Counted from the stretch's first letter, positions 1 to 6,619 are shown. The stretch is DNA of 59,304 nucleotides from an uncultured Lachnospiraceae bacterium (GCA_910587305.1 CAJUKV010000022.1:1-59304); one strand, 5' to 3'. Numbers and translations are program-made. Notes: generated by a model from the letters alone, not told the origin.

Positions 1-91
1 CATCCTCTACCTTCAGGCCGCCTCCTGCTGCCATGGCCGCCACCTGGGCCCAATCCGTTCTCTCTGTTCTTTTCTTTGTGATTGTCTGCAT
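1..91 (-). CDS. Hypothetical element protein, partial (N-terminus only)
   Basis: An open frame begins with ATG at 91 and runs off the window edge. It has a good ribosome binding site (GGAGG, 8 nt upstream) and follows the stop of the 104-433 gene by 12 nt, as expected in this operon. The visible 30 residues start MQTITKKRTERTDWAQ and include an Ala/Gly-rich stretch. It is too short to classify. A small terminase subunit or transcription factor would fit the position, but nothing in the sequence shows it. Confidence 0.5.
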   Translation of the reverse strand, partial: MQTITKKRTERTDWAQVAAMAAGGGLKVED

Positions 92-103
92 ATCCTTATC
101 CTC

Positions 104-433
104 CTATATTTTCTCAGGCTGTTGGCCGCCTGCTGCCTTCTGCAATTCTTCCATGGCCTTCTCTGCCGCCCTGTCCTCTGCCCCTGCCGCTATCAGTGCA
201 ATATTGATTGCCCTCAGTTTTGCCTCTCCGATCCCTTTTATTTTCCGTATCTCTTCCAGTGCTATGGAGAGATCAAAGGAATCTGCCGCCTGCTGCCGCC
301 CGGCCTCAAACCCTGCTGCATATCCCTGATCATAATATCCGGCAATGCACTCCTCCATGGAGTAATGATCCATTTTGCGGATCTGATTGTACTTGCTCCG
401 GTTAATCTCAACCGGCCTTTTCTTTTTCGCCAT
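104..433 (-). CDS. Hypothetical phage protein with helix-hairpin-helix-like motif
   Basis: A 109-residue basic/alanine-rich protein starting MAKKKRPVE behind a strong AGGAGG site. Residues about 65-78 read IRKIKGIGEAKLRAI, a pattern close to a helix-hairpin-helix DNA-binding motif (GIGEAKL). The rest is predicted helical, with repeated Ala/Gln. It lies 12 nt after the adenine methyltransferase gene and belongs to the same operon. Two copies of the 13-mer GGCAGCAGGCGGC fall inside it in different codon phases. The function is unknown; DNA binding is inferred only from the short motif. Confidence 0.6.
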   Translation of the reverse strand: MAKKKRPVEINRSKYNQIRKMDHYSMEECIAGYYDQGYAAGFEAGRQQAADSFDLSIALEEIRKIKGIGEAKLRAINIALIAAGAEDRAAEKAMEELQKAAGGQQPEKI

Positions 434-445
434 CCTGCTCCTCCT

Positions 446-883
446 TTACATTTTAGGCCCCCTGAATATAACAACCATTGAGGGAAACGGTGCCCCCGTT
501 TCTGCATCTCCGAATCTCAGGCGGCCTCTCACAAACCTCACCTCTGCCCGGTTCAATATATAATCATGAAAATATCTTGTGTCCGTTCTTGCCGGAATGA
601 GCATCACCACAATAGTGCCCTCCTTGTGTCCTTCCTCATAGCATTTCCGCACCCACTCCCCGATCTCTCTTCCATATGGCGGATTGCAGAATACCCGGCT
701 GCCCCCCCAATCCATCCTTAGTCCGTCCTGCTCTTTGGTGAAATATCTTTCGCATTTATGGTTTTGTGCATCAGCACATGGATCTAAATCAAAAGAAAAC
801 TCCTTGTTTAACTCATCAAAAAAATCTTGCGGCGTTGCCCATTGATCCGTGCTGCTGCTATACATTACGGCCAAATTTGCCAT
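446..883 (-). CDS. Phage-type DNA N-6-adenine methyltransferase (Dam family)
   Basis: A 145-residue protein resembling the short phage Dam methyltransferases (DNA_N-6-adenine-methyltransferase family). Seen in the sequence: the N-terminal block DQWATPQDFFDELNKEF, the DLDPCAD segment, and the catalytic/SAM motif CNPPYG around residue 67, followed by a VVMLIPARTDTRYFH strand. These enzymes transfer a methyl group from S-adenosylmethionine to adenine, usually protecting phage DNA from restriction. It follows the cytosine methyltransferase gene by 18 nt, so the element carries an adenine plus cytosine modification pair. No restriction endonuclease is visible nearby, which suggests orphan protective enzymes. 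The recognition site cannot be read from sequence. Confidence 0.85.
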   Translation of the reverse strand: MANLAVMYSSSTDQWATPQDFFDELNKEFSFDLDPCADAQNHKCERYFTKEQDGLRMDWGGSRVFCNPPYGREIGEWVRKCYEEGHKEGTIVVMLIPARTDTRYFHDYILNRAEVRFVRGRLRFGDAETGAPFPSMVVIFRGPKM

Positions 884-901
884 GCTTATCCCTTCCCTTC
901 T

Positions 902-2272
902 TTATACAAATTTTATCTGAGGCCCGCTTGTGTCTATCCTGAGCGCCGGTTGTCTGCTGCCCACCTTCAGATACCCGCAGTTTGCCTCCACTAATTTCTG
1001 GGCCATGATCGGCACCACGCTATTCCCAATTCTGGCCACTTGCTCCTTTATGGGATAAGGTTTGTAATTTATATCACGGTCAATGATATAATCAGGAGGA
1101 AAACCCTGCATGATCTTCAGCTCCTCCGGCTTCAGCATCCTGAGGAAAATATCCTTCAGCTCATACTTTTCTCCCTTAATATCTATCACGGCGCTCACAA
1201 GCCCGAATCTGTCTTTGGTTGTGATAGTTCCCAGAGGATCCGCCGCCTGCTGCCCGCATCCGGTACCGTAATACTTAATGAAAAATGCTGAGATCAGCCC
1301 AAAATGCCCCGGTGAGGTTGTTATTGTGTGGATCGGCTCCTCACATCCCTGGCCTATGCCGGTTTTGTAATACTTTGTCACAAATGCCACCACAAGCCCG
1401 TAGCGGTTGCTTGTGTCAATGGTTTTCACCGGTTCCCTGAGGCTCTGGCCCCGTGCATCCCCTTCCTTCTGCTCCCCGTGGTACTGGATCAAGAAGGCAT
1501 ACGCCTCATCATTCTTCACAATGTATGGATCCGGGTTATTCACCACATATTTCACCATCCCATTGGCAATCCGCTTCATGGTTGCCTCTGCCAGAGGCTT
1601 CTTGCGCCCGAATATGGATTTTCCCAGATCCGACCAATCAACATACTTCCCACACTCTTCCCACGGCAGGAGGCCGCCTGCTGCCCCTTTGCTGTGAGTG
1701 GGCACCGGCCACATGATTGGCCGCCCGTCTTTCCTGAAAATTGCATACCACCGCTTTCTGGTTGTGGGTGCCCCATAATCTGCCGCCACAAGCTCCCTGC
1801 TGTCAAATTGGTACCCCAGGCCCTTCATGGCGTTTATGAATTTGTTGTAATCTTCCCCTTCCCTGCTCTTGATCGGGTGCCCTCCTTCATCAAGCGGGCC
1901 CCACTTCTGTATCTCCTCCACGTTCTCCATGATGATCACATCCGGCAGGATCGCCTTTGCGTGTTTATATACTGCCCACGGCAGGATCCTGAGGCCCTTT
2001 TTCCTCGGCTGTGATCCTTTTGCCTTGCTGTGGCTTGTGCAATCCGGGCTTGCCCACATCAGTGCCACATGGCGGCCTTTTATGTACTTTTTCATATCCA
2101 CCTCAAAAATATCCTCTGTGAGATGAATAGCTCCCGGATGGTTTACGGTGTGCATCCTGATTGCCTCAGGATCGTGATTGATCGCAATATCCACCGATCT
2201 GCCCAGGGCCATCTCTATCCCGACACTCGCCCCGCCGCCTCCTGCAAAGGCATCCACAATCAAATTATCCAT
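902..2272 (-). CDS. DNA (cytosine-5-)-methyltransferase
   Basis: A 456-residue C5 methyltransferase. Motif I appears as VDAFAGGGGASVG at residues 6-18 (SAM binding). Motif IV, holding the catalytic cysteine, reads ASPDCTSHSKAKG near residue 75, with Asp rather than the usual Pro before Cys; this is a variant I associate with phage enzymes. Motif VI is MENVEE, and motif VIII-like RKRWYAIF follows. Towards the C-terminus, IMQGFPPDYI and RIGNSVVP correspond to motifs IX and X. The middle (about 200-350) is the target-recognition region and contains three related blocks with the pattern Y-x-x-x-G-x-G/Q, suggesting internal repetition. The start has a GGAGAAGAGG site. The likely role is anti-restriction modification together with the adjacent Dam-like enzyme. 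Confidence 0.9.
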   Translation of the reverse strand: MDNLIVDAFAGGGGASVGIEMALGRSVDIAINHDPEAIRMHTVNHPGAIHLTEDIFEVDMKKYIKGRHVALMWASPDCTSHSKAKGSQPRKKGLRILPWAVYKHAKAILPDVIIMENVEEIQKWGPLDEGGHPIKSREGEDYNKFINAMKGLGYQFDSRELVAADYGAPTTRKRWYAIFRKDGRPIMWPVPTHSKGAAGGLLPWEECGKYVDWSDLGKSIFGRKKPLAEATMKRIANGMVKYVVNNPDPYIVKNDEAYAFLIQYHGEQKEGDARGQSLREPVKTIDTSNRYGLVVAFVTKYYKTGIGQGCEEPIHTITTSPGHFGLISAFFIKYYGTGCGQQAADPLGTITTKDRFGLVSAVIDIKGEKYELKDIFLRMLKPEELKIMQGFPPDYIIDRDINYKPYPIKEQVARIGNSVVPIMAQKLVEANCGYLKVGSRQPALRIDTSGPQIKFV

Positions 2273-2282
2273 CCTCTTCTCC

Positions 2283-2552
2283 TTATCTTATCCACGTTTC
2301 CACAATGACCGGATCATCACCCGCCGCCCTCGGAAATCTTATTGAAAATCCTGCTGCCTGAATATCTTCCCGCATTTCTTCTAAAGAGAATTTCTGCATG
2401 GCCGTGTTGGTTGGATGCCCTCCTGCTCCTTCCCACATTCTGCATAGATACATCTCAGGGAAATCTTTCGGGCCGTCATATATCACCGCCATGGGCATCT
2501 TTATCCTTGACAAGTCCACATCCTTCAGACTGTTTACAAACTTACTCAGCAT
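2283..2552 (-). CDS. Hypothetical phage protein
   Basis: An 89-residue protein, MLSKFVNSLKDVDLSRIKMP at the N-terminus, with a central segment FPEMYLCRMWEGAGGHPTNT and a C-terminal helix followed by DPVIVETWIR. The start at 2552 was chosen over upstream in-frame codons because GGAGGTGG precedes it and it overlaps the stop of the HNH-like gene by 11 nt, the pattern seen across this operon. The sequence does not match a family I can name with confidence. It sits directly before the cytosine methyltransferase gene. Confidence 0.6.
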   Translation of the reverse strand: MLSKFVNSLKDVDLSRIKMPMAVIYDGPKDFPEMYLCRMWEGAGGHPTNTAMQKFSLEEMREDIQAAGFSIRFPRAAGDDPVIVETWIR

Positions 2553-2907
2553 CATCCACCTCCATATCCAGGTAGTTCTTCCCAAACTCCTGCTCCCAGA
2601 GCTCCCGGCCATACTTCTCTTCAAAAGCCCTCTGAGCCACTTGCTTCAGGTGCAGGGCCACCTCTGCATTGTCGTGTGGGCTTTCCGGGCCGTGTTCGTG
2701 GTGTCTTTCTGCACACACATATCCCCATAGGCCATAATGTTCTGCTTTCTTCCTGAAGGCACCAAACCGGCCATATACAAAATGGTGCTTATGCAGGCCC
2801 GTATGCTTCAGTTCTCCATAGTACCCTATTCTCTCAGCCTCTTCCCGGCAGAGGAAACACTCCCGGCTCACCGGATCCGTCCTCTTCTGAATTATGCTTT
2901 TAGCCAT
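2542..2907 (-). CDS. HNH-like zinc-binding phage protein
   Basis: A 121-residue protein. CFLC near residue 17, then LHKHHFVYGRFG, then a C-terminal half HHEHGPESPHDN with a helical tail (LKQVAQRAFEEKYG, FGKNYL) is the layout of a small HNH-type fold common in Firmicutes phages. The Cys pair and clustered His would coordinate metal. Whether it still cuts DNA is uncertain, since a canonical HNH catalytic triad cannot be assigned with certainty. The start at 2907 has GGAGGTG at good spacing and overlaps the upstream stop by 8 nt, implying translational coupling. Confidence 0.65.
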   Translation of the reverse strand: MAKSIIQKRTDPVSRECFLCREEAERIGYYGELKHTGLHKHHFVYGRFGAFRKKAEHYGLWGYVCAERHHEHGPESPHDNAEVALHLKQVAQRAFEEKYGRELWEQEFGKNYLDMEVDDAE

Positions 2908-3415
2908 TGAGCACCTCCACAAGCTCCCGCATAATTCCCTGCTCTTCATATACGGCCTGATCCTCTGAATAGATCGCCGCCATATCTGCAATTCTTATGG
3001 GGATCCCCCTCTCTCTTGCCGCCAGGATCTCCCCCTTCATCCCTTCAGAAATGTTTGTGAAGATCCTCAGCTCCCCGCACTCCTTCAGGAGCTCCAATCC
3101 TATCCTCATGCCTGCCGCCCTCTGAGACTTCACATCATCATTGAGCACCTGAGCATAGAATAAATGAGGGCAGATCGGGATTTTCCCCTCTTCAATCACC
3201 ATCATGCAGAAGAATTTTGCAAATTCTAAATTTGTGGCCTTTTCTCCCCTGCTGCCATATTGTGAGCATACATAAACCTTTTCCATGCCCTCCTCTCTTT
3301 CCAGTTCCCTGAGCTTCTCCTCCGCCTCATGGGCGCTCATTTCACACTTGGGCCCTCTCATGTTCAGCAGCTCCTCCGCCGCCTTCCCTGCCGCTCTCAT
3401 AGTTTCCTCTGTCAA
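2900..3415 (-). CDS. DUF7768/DUF4406-like protein (deoxyribosyltransferase-type fold)
   Basis: A 171-residue protein. The core KVYVCSQYGSRGEKATNLE (from about residue 46), then EGKIPICPHLFYAQVLND, resembles phage DUF4406/DUF7768 proteins, which share a nucleoside 2-deoxyribosyltransferase-like Rossmann fold. ERGIPIRI near the end is the matching terminal strand. The first 40 residues are a charged helical extension. The start is TTG at 3413-3415 behind AAGGAGGAAGG; no in-frame ATG precedes the conserved core at a comparable site. The enzymatic activity is not established for the family, so the call is to the fold only. Confidence 0.65.
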   Translation of the reverse strand: MTEETMRAAGKAAEELLNMRGPKCEMSAHEAEEKLRELEREEGMEKVYVCSQYGSRGEKATNLEFAKFFCMMVIEEGKIPICPHLFYAQVLNDDVKSQRAAGMRIGLELLKECGELRIFTNISEGMKGEILAARERGIPIRIADMAAIYSEDQAVYEEQGIMRELVEVLNG

Positions 3416-3431
3416 TTTTCCTTCCTCCTTC

Positions 3432-3692
3432 CTACCAACACGCCCTCACTGTGTAGGGATCCATGAAATCCAGATCTTCAGGATCCGCATAGGCTATCTG
3501 CACCCTCTCTCCGGCCCGCACTGCTGCCACAATGCAGTGAATCTCTGTGATGCTCCGGTAATTCTCGGCAATGGCATCCATCACCGCATCAGTGACCGCC
3601 TCCACGGTCTTTTCAACCTCTTCCTTCGTTCCCTTCACGTTTTCCTGCACTGCCCTGAGGATCGTTTCCTTCATTGCTCTGTATTCTTCCAT
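3432..3692 (-). CDS. Hypothetical phage protein, helical N-terminus
   Basis: An 86-residue acidic protein, MEEYRAMKETIL at the start, with a long amphipathic helix (residues about 5-45, rich in Val/Glu/Ala) and a short C-terminal domain ending DFMDPYTVRACW. It overlaps the end of the RNase H-like gene by 22 nt. No family recognised. The packed position and shared base usage support a real gene. Confidence 0.55.
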   Translation of the reverse strand: MEEYRAMKETILRAVQENVKGTKEEVEKTVEAVTDAVMDAIAENYRSITEIHCIVAAVRAGERVQIAYADPEDLDFMDPYTVRACW

Positions 3693-4126
3693 TCTTCCAA
3701 CTCCTTCCTGATCTTCCCTTGCATGAGGTTCTGGTATTCATGCCACCCGCCATGCACGGAATACATATGCTTTCCCAGGCTCTCCAACATCCCGCTCCAT
3801 AGCTCTGCATTTTTCACCGGCTTTCCCTTTGCGTTATGCCATTCATTTTTCTGCCATGTGATATGCCAGTGATTTTGCATGGTGTTCAGAATGTGATCAC
3901 ATTGAGTAAATACTCGGATGGAGCACTCTTTTGTGAGGATCCCCGCCGCCGCTGTTATGGCCATCAGGTTGGCCATGTTTTCAGTGCCATCTTCCAGACG
4001 GATCAGCCCCTCTCTTGTCACCGGCACCCCGTTCCTCTTGCACTCCACTATCCACATGGCCACCCCTCTCCTCCTGGCCGGGCCCTTCCATGTGCTCTCC
4101 ACAAATATGCTCACCTCAAATCTCAT
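3671..4126 (-). CDS. RNase H-like fold protein, catalytic residues apparently lost
   Basis: A 151-residue protein whose middle and end follow the RNase HI layout: a beta hairpin, then NMANLMAITAAAGIL (where RNase HI has its E-x-x-A helix), CSIRVFTQCDHILNTM (equivalent to the strand with the TDS motif), then the W-KN-W-GKPVKNAELW region and a final HEY segment. The active-site Asp of the TDS position is replaced (FTQC), and the glutamate of the helix is not evident, so cleavage activity is doubtful. It overlaps rep by 4 nt. A role in handling replication RNA-DNA hybrids would fit the neighbour but is speculation. Confidence 0.6.
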   Translation of the reverse strand: MRFEVSIFVESTWKGPARRRGVAMWIVECKRNGVPVTREGLIRLEDGTENMANLMAITAAAGILTKECSIRVFTQCDHILNTMQNHWHITWQKNEWHNAKGKPVKNAELWSGMLESLGKHMYSVHGGWHEYQNLMQGKIRKELEEWKNTEQ

Positions 4127-4863
4127 CCTGAACCACCTCCCGGATCAATCCTTTTCATGGTATAGTGCTGATACGGGTACCCCGTGACCGGGTTCTCTCC
4201 ATTCACCACGGAATCCTTCACGATATACCACCCTTTTTCCGGTTTCGGATCCGTCCTCCATCTCCTCCGGTGTATCACTTCCCTCTTCGGTTCCGGTATG
4301 ATCAGATTCCTGCTCCTGGAATATGAGCACCCCTCCTCCTCTTCCTTTGTCTCTTTCTTCACTATGTACTCAGCCAGATCCTCAAACTCTCCGTCCTCAT
4401 ACAGCGGATAAAAACTCTTTGATCCATATTGCCAGAATTTGAGCACCATCTTCTTTGTGTTCAGATCCGGCCTTGCTATGTCCTCAATGATGAGGTGATG
4501 ATGGCATCCCCCCTGCTTTCCCCTCTCCGTGACCAATATCCACTTGAAGGGGATCCCCGCCTTCTTGTATGCCTTTCTCATATCAGACAAAAATTTTCTC
4601 ACTTGCTTCTTGGCCTCCTTGAAGGATCCCGGCCTCAGCTCTTTCTTATATCCCAGGATGAGGTGCCAGTCTCCCTCCCTGAAGTTGGCTATGATGATCC
4701 TCTGCACTTTTTTCTCCCGGTTCCTCTGGTTCTGTCTTTCTATGTCCTCAGGTGTCCTCTTCTGTTTCGGCCCCCTCTTCCTGCCGGGTGCCCCATAGTT
4801 CCCCGGATAGTATTTTTGGATCTCCTTCACCCATCCCATATCAAATATTTTTTTCACATACAA
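4123..4863 (-). CDS. HUH-type (rolling-circle) replication initiation protein
   Basis: A 246-residue protein. FKWILVTERGKQGGCHHHLIIE (residues about 105-126, given here only as landmarks F105, H121-H123) carries the His-hydrophobic-His metal site. AEYIVKK near 160 supplies the Tyr-x-x-Lys motif that attacks DNA in HUH nucleases. The fold matches the Rep ORF2/G2P-like group. Such proteins nick one strand at an origin and start rolling-circle replication. The frame opens with TTG at 4863; an ATG at 4839 lies 1 nt after the stop of a 9-codon leader frame and is an equally plausible start. It follows the only long gap (about 200 bp) of the operon, which holds an opposite-strand RNA gene. Confidence 0.75.
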   Translation of the reverse strand: MYVKKIFDMGWVKEIQKYYPGNYGAPGRKRGPKQKRTPEDIERQNQRNREKKVQRIIIANFREGDWHLILGYKKELRPGSFKEAKKQVRKFLSDMRKAYKKAGIPFKWILVTERGKQGGCHHHLIIEDIARPDLNTKKMVLKFWQYGSKSFYPLYEDGEFEDLAEYIVKKETKEEEEGCSYSRSRNLIIPEPKREVIHRRRWRTDPKPEKGWYIVKDSVVNGENPVTGYPYQHYTMKRIDPGGGSG

Positions 4864-4870
4864 ATCTCAT
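4841..4870 (-). promoter_or_regulatory. Possible leader peptide frame coupled to rep
   Basis: An ATG at 4868-4870, preceded by GGTGGTGG, opens a frame of nine codons (MRFVCEKNI) ending in TGA at 4841-4843. One base later comes the ATG at 4839 of the rep frame. This arrangement (short leader whose stop abuts the rep start) is like translationally coupled leader peptides of antisense-regulated plasmid replicons. It is seen only as sequence; expression is inferred. Confidence 0.35.
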
Positions 4871-4944
4871 ACCACCACCTAACCTTAATATCTTGAACGG
4901 GCTATCAAGAAGGCCCTAAACCCTGATTTTATTGGGTTTTTTCG

Positions 4945-4973
4945 TTGACTTTTCCGCCCTCTGGTGATATAAT
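4945..4973 (+). promoter_or_regulatory. Consensus sigma-A promoter for a short antisense RNA
   Basis: TTGACT at 4945-4950 and TATAAT at 4968-4973 with a 17-bp spacer. It points rightwards, against the rep operon, and no coding gene follows before a terminator at 5009-5046. It is the best promoter match in the element. Confidence 0.75.
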
Positions 4974-4979
4974 TTTTGT

Positions 4980-5046
4980 AGGTGTTACTATGTCCTCAAA
5001 GGGCATGACCGGGAGCTGATTTTGCCGATCTGCTCCCGGCTTTTTT
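4980..5046 (+). ncRNA. Putative antisense (counter-transcribed) RNA against the rep leader
   Basis: A transcript started from the 4945-4973 promoter would run about 67 nt and end at the terminator at 5009-5046. It is complementary to the untranslated leader between the 52-residue gene (ends 5068) and rep (4863). The rep-strand leader itself has two further hairpins (arms at 4918-4923 with 4934-4939, and a GGGC/GCCC stem around 4900-4915). A nine-codon frame (ATG at 4990, MSSKGMTGS) lies inside, preceded by AGGTG, but its size makes an RNA function more likely. Copy-number control of rep is the inferred role. Confidence 0.55.
5009..5046 (+). terminator. Intrinsic terminator of the short antisense RNA
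   Basis: CCGGGAGC at 5009-5016 pairs perfectly with GCTCCCGG at 5032-5039, followed by C and TTTTTT (5041-5046). Loop of 15 nt. Confidence 0.8.
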
Positions 5047-5067
5047 ATGTAGTCAAACCGGCCTTCT

Positions 5068-5226
5068 CTATACTGCCTCAGCAACTTTCTTTGCATCCTT
5101 CCTCCGGCCTCTGCCGCCGTTCCCTCCCTCCATCCTTCTTTTGGCCACCTTTATGCAGGCCCTTGTGAATCGCTCCTGATAGCCTTCTGAGAGAGTGAGA
5201 TGTACTTTTACCTCCTGCTGCCTCAT
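5068..5226 (-). CDS. Small basic phage protein (52 residues)
   Basis: An ATG at 5226 overlaps the TGA of the preceding gene (ATGA), a typical coupled start. The frame encodes 52 residues, MRQQEVKVHLTLSEGYQERF onward, ending in a very basic, Gly/Arg-rich tail with RGRRKDAKKVAEAV. The first half (VKVHLTLSEGYQERFTRAC) looks like a ribbon-helix-helix-type beginning, so a small DNA-binding regulator is possible. It is the last gene before the rep leader. Confidence 0.55.
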   Translation of the reverse strand: MRQQEVKVHLTLSEGYQERFTRACIKVAKRRMEGGNGGRGRRKDAKKVAEAV

Positions 5227-5582
5227 TCGCTCCCACCTTCCTCTTCTGCCCGCTTCAGGCCCTTCATGATCGCCTTCAGATAGTCCTCCTCATAGTTCCA
5301 ATTCATATTGATGGCATCATTGGCCAGTGTTTCCAGAATGATCGCGGCCTTCCTTCTCCGTTCCTGCGCCTTCTGCCTTGCTGTCGGCTCTTCGTTTATC
5401 ATCTCCATTTCCATCTGGATCTCTGCCAGTATTCCATCATCTAAAGAATTGAGAAGCGCCACGGCCTCCTCATGCTTTCCTTCCGTGATGAGCTGCACGG
5501 CCTTTTCCTCTACCTCGGCCCGGTGTTTCAATTCCTCCTGCTCCCGCCTGATCAACTCAATTTTTTTATCTATCGTTACCAT
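5223..5582 (-). CDS. Hypothetical phage protein, coiled-coil
   Basis: A 119-residue highly charged protein. Residues 5-40 (IDKKIELIRREQEELKHRAEVEEKAV) and 60-100 are predicted long helices/coiled coil. The start has AGGGAGG at 7 nt and the frame overlaps the end of the zinc-ribbon gene by 17 nt. No named family recognised. Confidence 0.6.
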   Translation of the reverse strand: MVTIDKKIELIRREQEELKHRAEVEEKAVQLITEGKHEEAVALLNSLDDGILAEIQMEMEMINEEPTARQKAQERRRKAAIILETLANDAINMNWNYEEDYLKAIMKGLKRAEEEGGSE

Positions 5583-6132
5583 AGTTTGCCTCCCTCTGAA
5601 ATTGTTTATATAACTGCTGCCGCCGCTCCTCTGTTATGAGGCCCATCTGTCTGGCAAAGTCCAGTGATCCCAGGTGTGAGTGGTACCACGCTTTTCTTGT
5701 CTCCTGAAGATCCGTGCTCTCTATCATGCGGAGAGCTTCTCTCTTCATGGATTCCAGAAGAAACTCAGCATTTCCCATTGCCTGCTCAGCGTTCAGATCC
5801 TTCCCCGTGAGGGATTCTCCGCACATTGGGCACCACTCAAACGGCGGTGCCAGTTGCCCGCATACCGGGCACGGCTCCTCTGCCTCTACCTGATAGAGTG
5901 ACCACTGATCCCCTTTGGGCTCTTCCTCATCCATCCAACCGGATCCGCCGCACGTTGCCTCTCCTGCCCGGATGAGCAACACATAATTTCCCTGAAATGC
6001 TCCGCTCTTTGAATACCTCAGGAGCTCCTCAACCTCTGCCAGATTGATCTTTCCCCTCTTCTTTTCCAATACCAAAACGGGATGATCTCTCCCATCCATA
6101 TCCCACATTGCCTCAATCTTTGCTGCTGCCAT
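5566..6132 (-). CDS. Zinc-ribbon phage protein
   Basis: A 188-residue protein with CPVCG ... WCPMCG (residues about 89-108), a classic four-cysteine zinc ribbon. The N-terminal part (GRDHPVLVLEKKRGKINLAEVEELLRY) is a small alpha/beta region, and the C-terminal 80 residues are helical. The start overlaps the TGA of the 6132-6431 gene (TGATG), with GGGAGGGG upstream. The role is unknown; the zinc ribbon suggests nucleic-acid or protein binding. Confidence 0.6.
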   Translation of the reverse strand: MAAAKIEAMWDMDGRDHPVLVLEKKRGKINLAEVEELLRYSKSGAFQGNYVLLIRAGEATCGGSGWMDEEEPKGDQWSLYQVEAEEPCPVCGQLAPPFEWCPMCGESLTGKDLNAEQAMGNAEFLLESMKREALRMIESTDLQETRKAWYHSHLGSLDFARQMGLITEERRQQLYKQFQREANYGNDR

Positions 6133-6431
6133 CAGATAGCCCCTCCCTTCCTGATCTCCTCAATCTCTTCCTTCACTTTGCTGAGTGCTATCTGGGCTGC
6201 TCTCAGCTCTTCCTCCTTCTTGGCCATTAGCTCCGCTCTCGGCACCATATCCATGATCAGCGCCATTCCAAAATTCACATACAGCTCAGCGATCTGCCGC
6301 TTGCCTTCCGTCTCACTGATTGCCGGATGGAAGGTGTAAACCTTCTCAATGATGGAATACTCCCGATCCGGTACCACCGGTATTTTCTGAGTTATCTCTG
6401 CCACTTTGTCTATAAATTCCTGCTTATTCAT
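6132..6431 (-). CDS. Hypothetical phage protein
   Basis: A 99-residue protein starting MNKQEFIDKVAEITQKIP behind AAAGGGG. Mostly helical; the C-terminal 35 residues (AELMAKKEEELRAAQIALSKVKEEIEEIRK) are a coiled coil. Second gene of the leftward operon. Not assigned to a family. Confidence 0.6.
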   Translation of the reverse strand: MNKQEFIDKVAEITQKIPVVPDREYSIIEKVYTFHPAISETEGKRQIAELYVNFGMALIMDMVPRAELMAKKEEELRAAQIALSKVKEEIEEIRKGGAI

Positions 6432-6448
6432 TGCTTATCCCCTTTCTT

Positions 6449-6619
6449 TCAGATTGCTGCCTGCTCTTCCCGGCGCTTTCCCTTTTTCTCTTCCGCCTTC
6501 TTTACCATGCCCTGCCTTGCCAGAAGCAGCTTCACGCCGCTGTCAATCAGAAGAAGGCTCTCAGGATCCAGTAACATAAGGTTTTGCACCGTTTTATGAA
6601 AATCACTCTGTTTTTTCAT
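6449..6619 (-). CDS. Small phage protein (56 residues), first gene of leftward operon
   Basis: An ATG at 6617-6619 is preceded by AAGGAGGAG at ideal spacing and opens a 56-codon frame (MKKQSDFHKTVQNLML at the start, a Lys/Glu-rich tail at the end). It is the first gene after the divergent control region. Size and helical content would suit a small regulator, but there is no clear motif. Confidence 0.55.
   Translation of the reverse strand: MKKQSDFHKTVQNLMLLDPESLLLIDSGVKLLLARQGMVKKAEEKKGKRREEQAAI

Noticed and set aside
1328..2014. Long plus-strand frame of 228 codons inside the cytosine methyltransferase gene
   Set aside because: It is the antisense shadow of a gene with clear methyltransferase motifs; it has no ribosome site and a low-complexity, His/Pro-rich product.
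4980..5046. Arbitrium-type signalling peptide gene
   Set aside because: The nine-codon frame has no secretion signal or AimR-like partner; a short antisense RNA explains promoter and terminator better.
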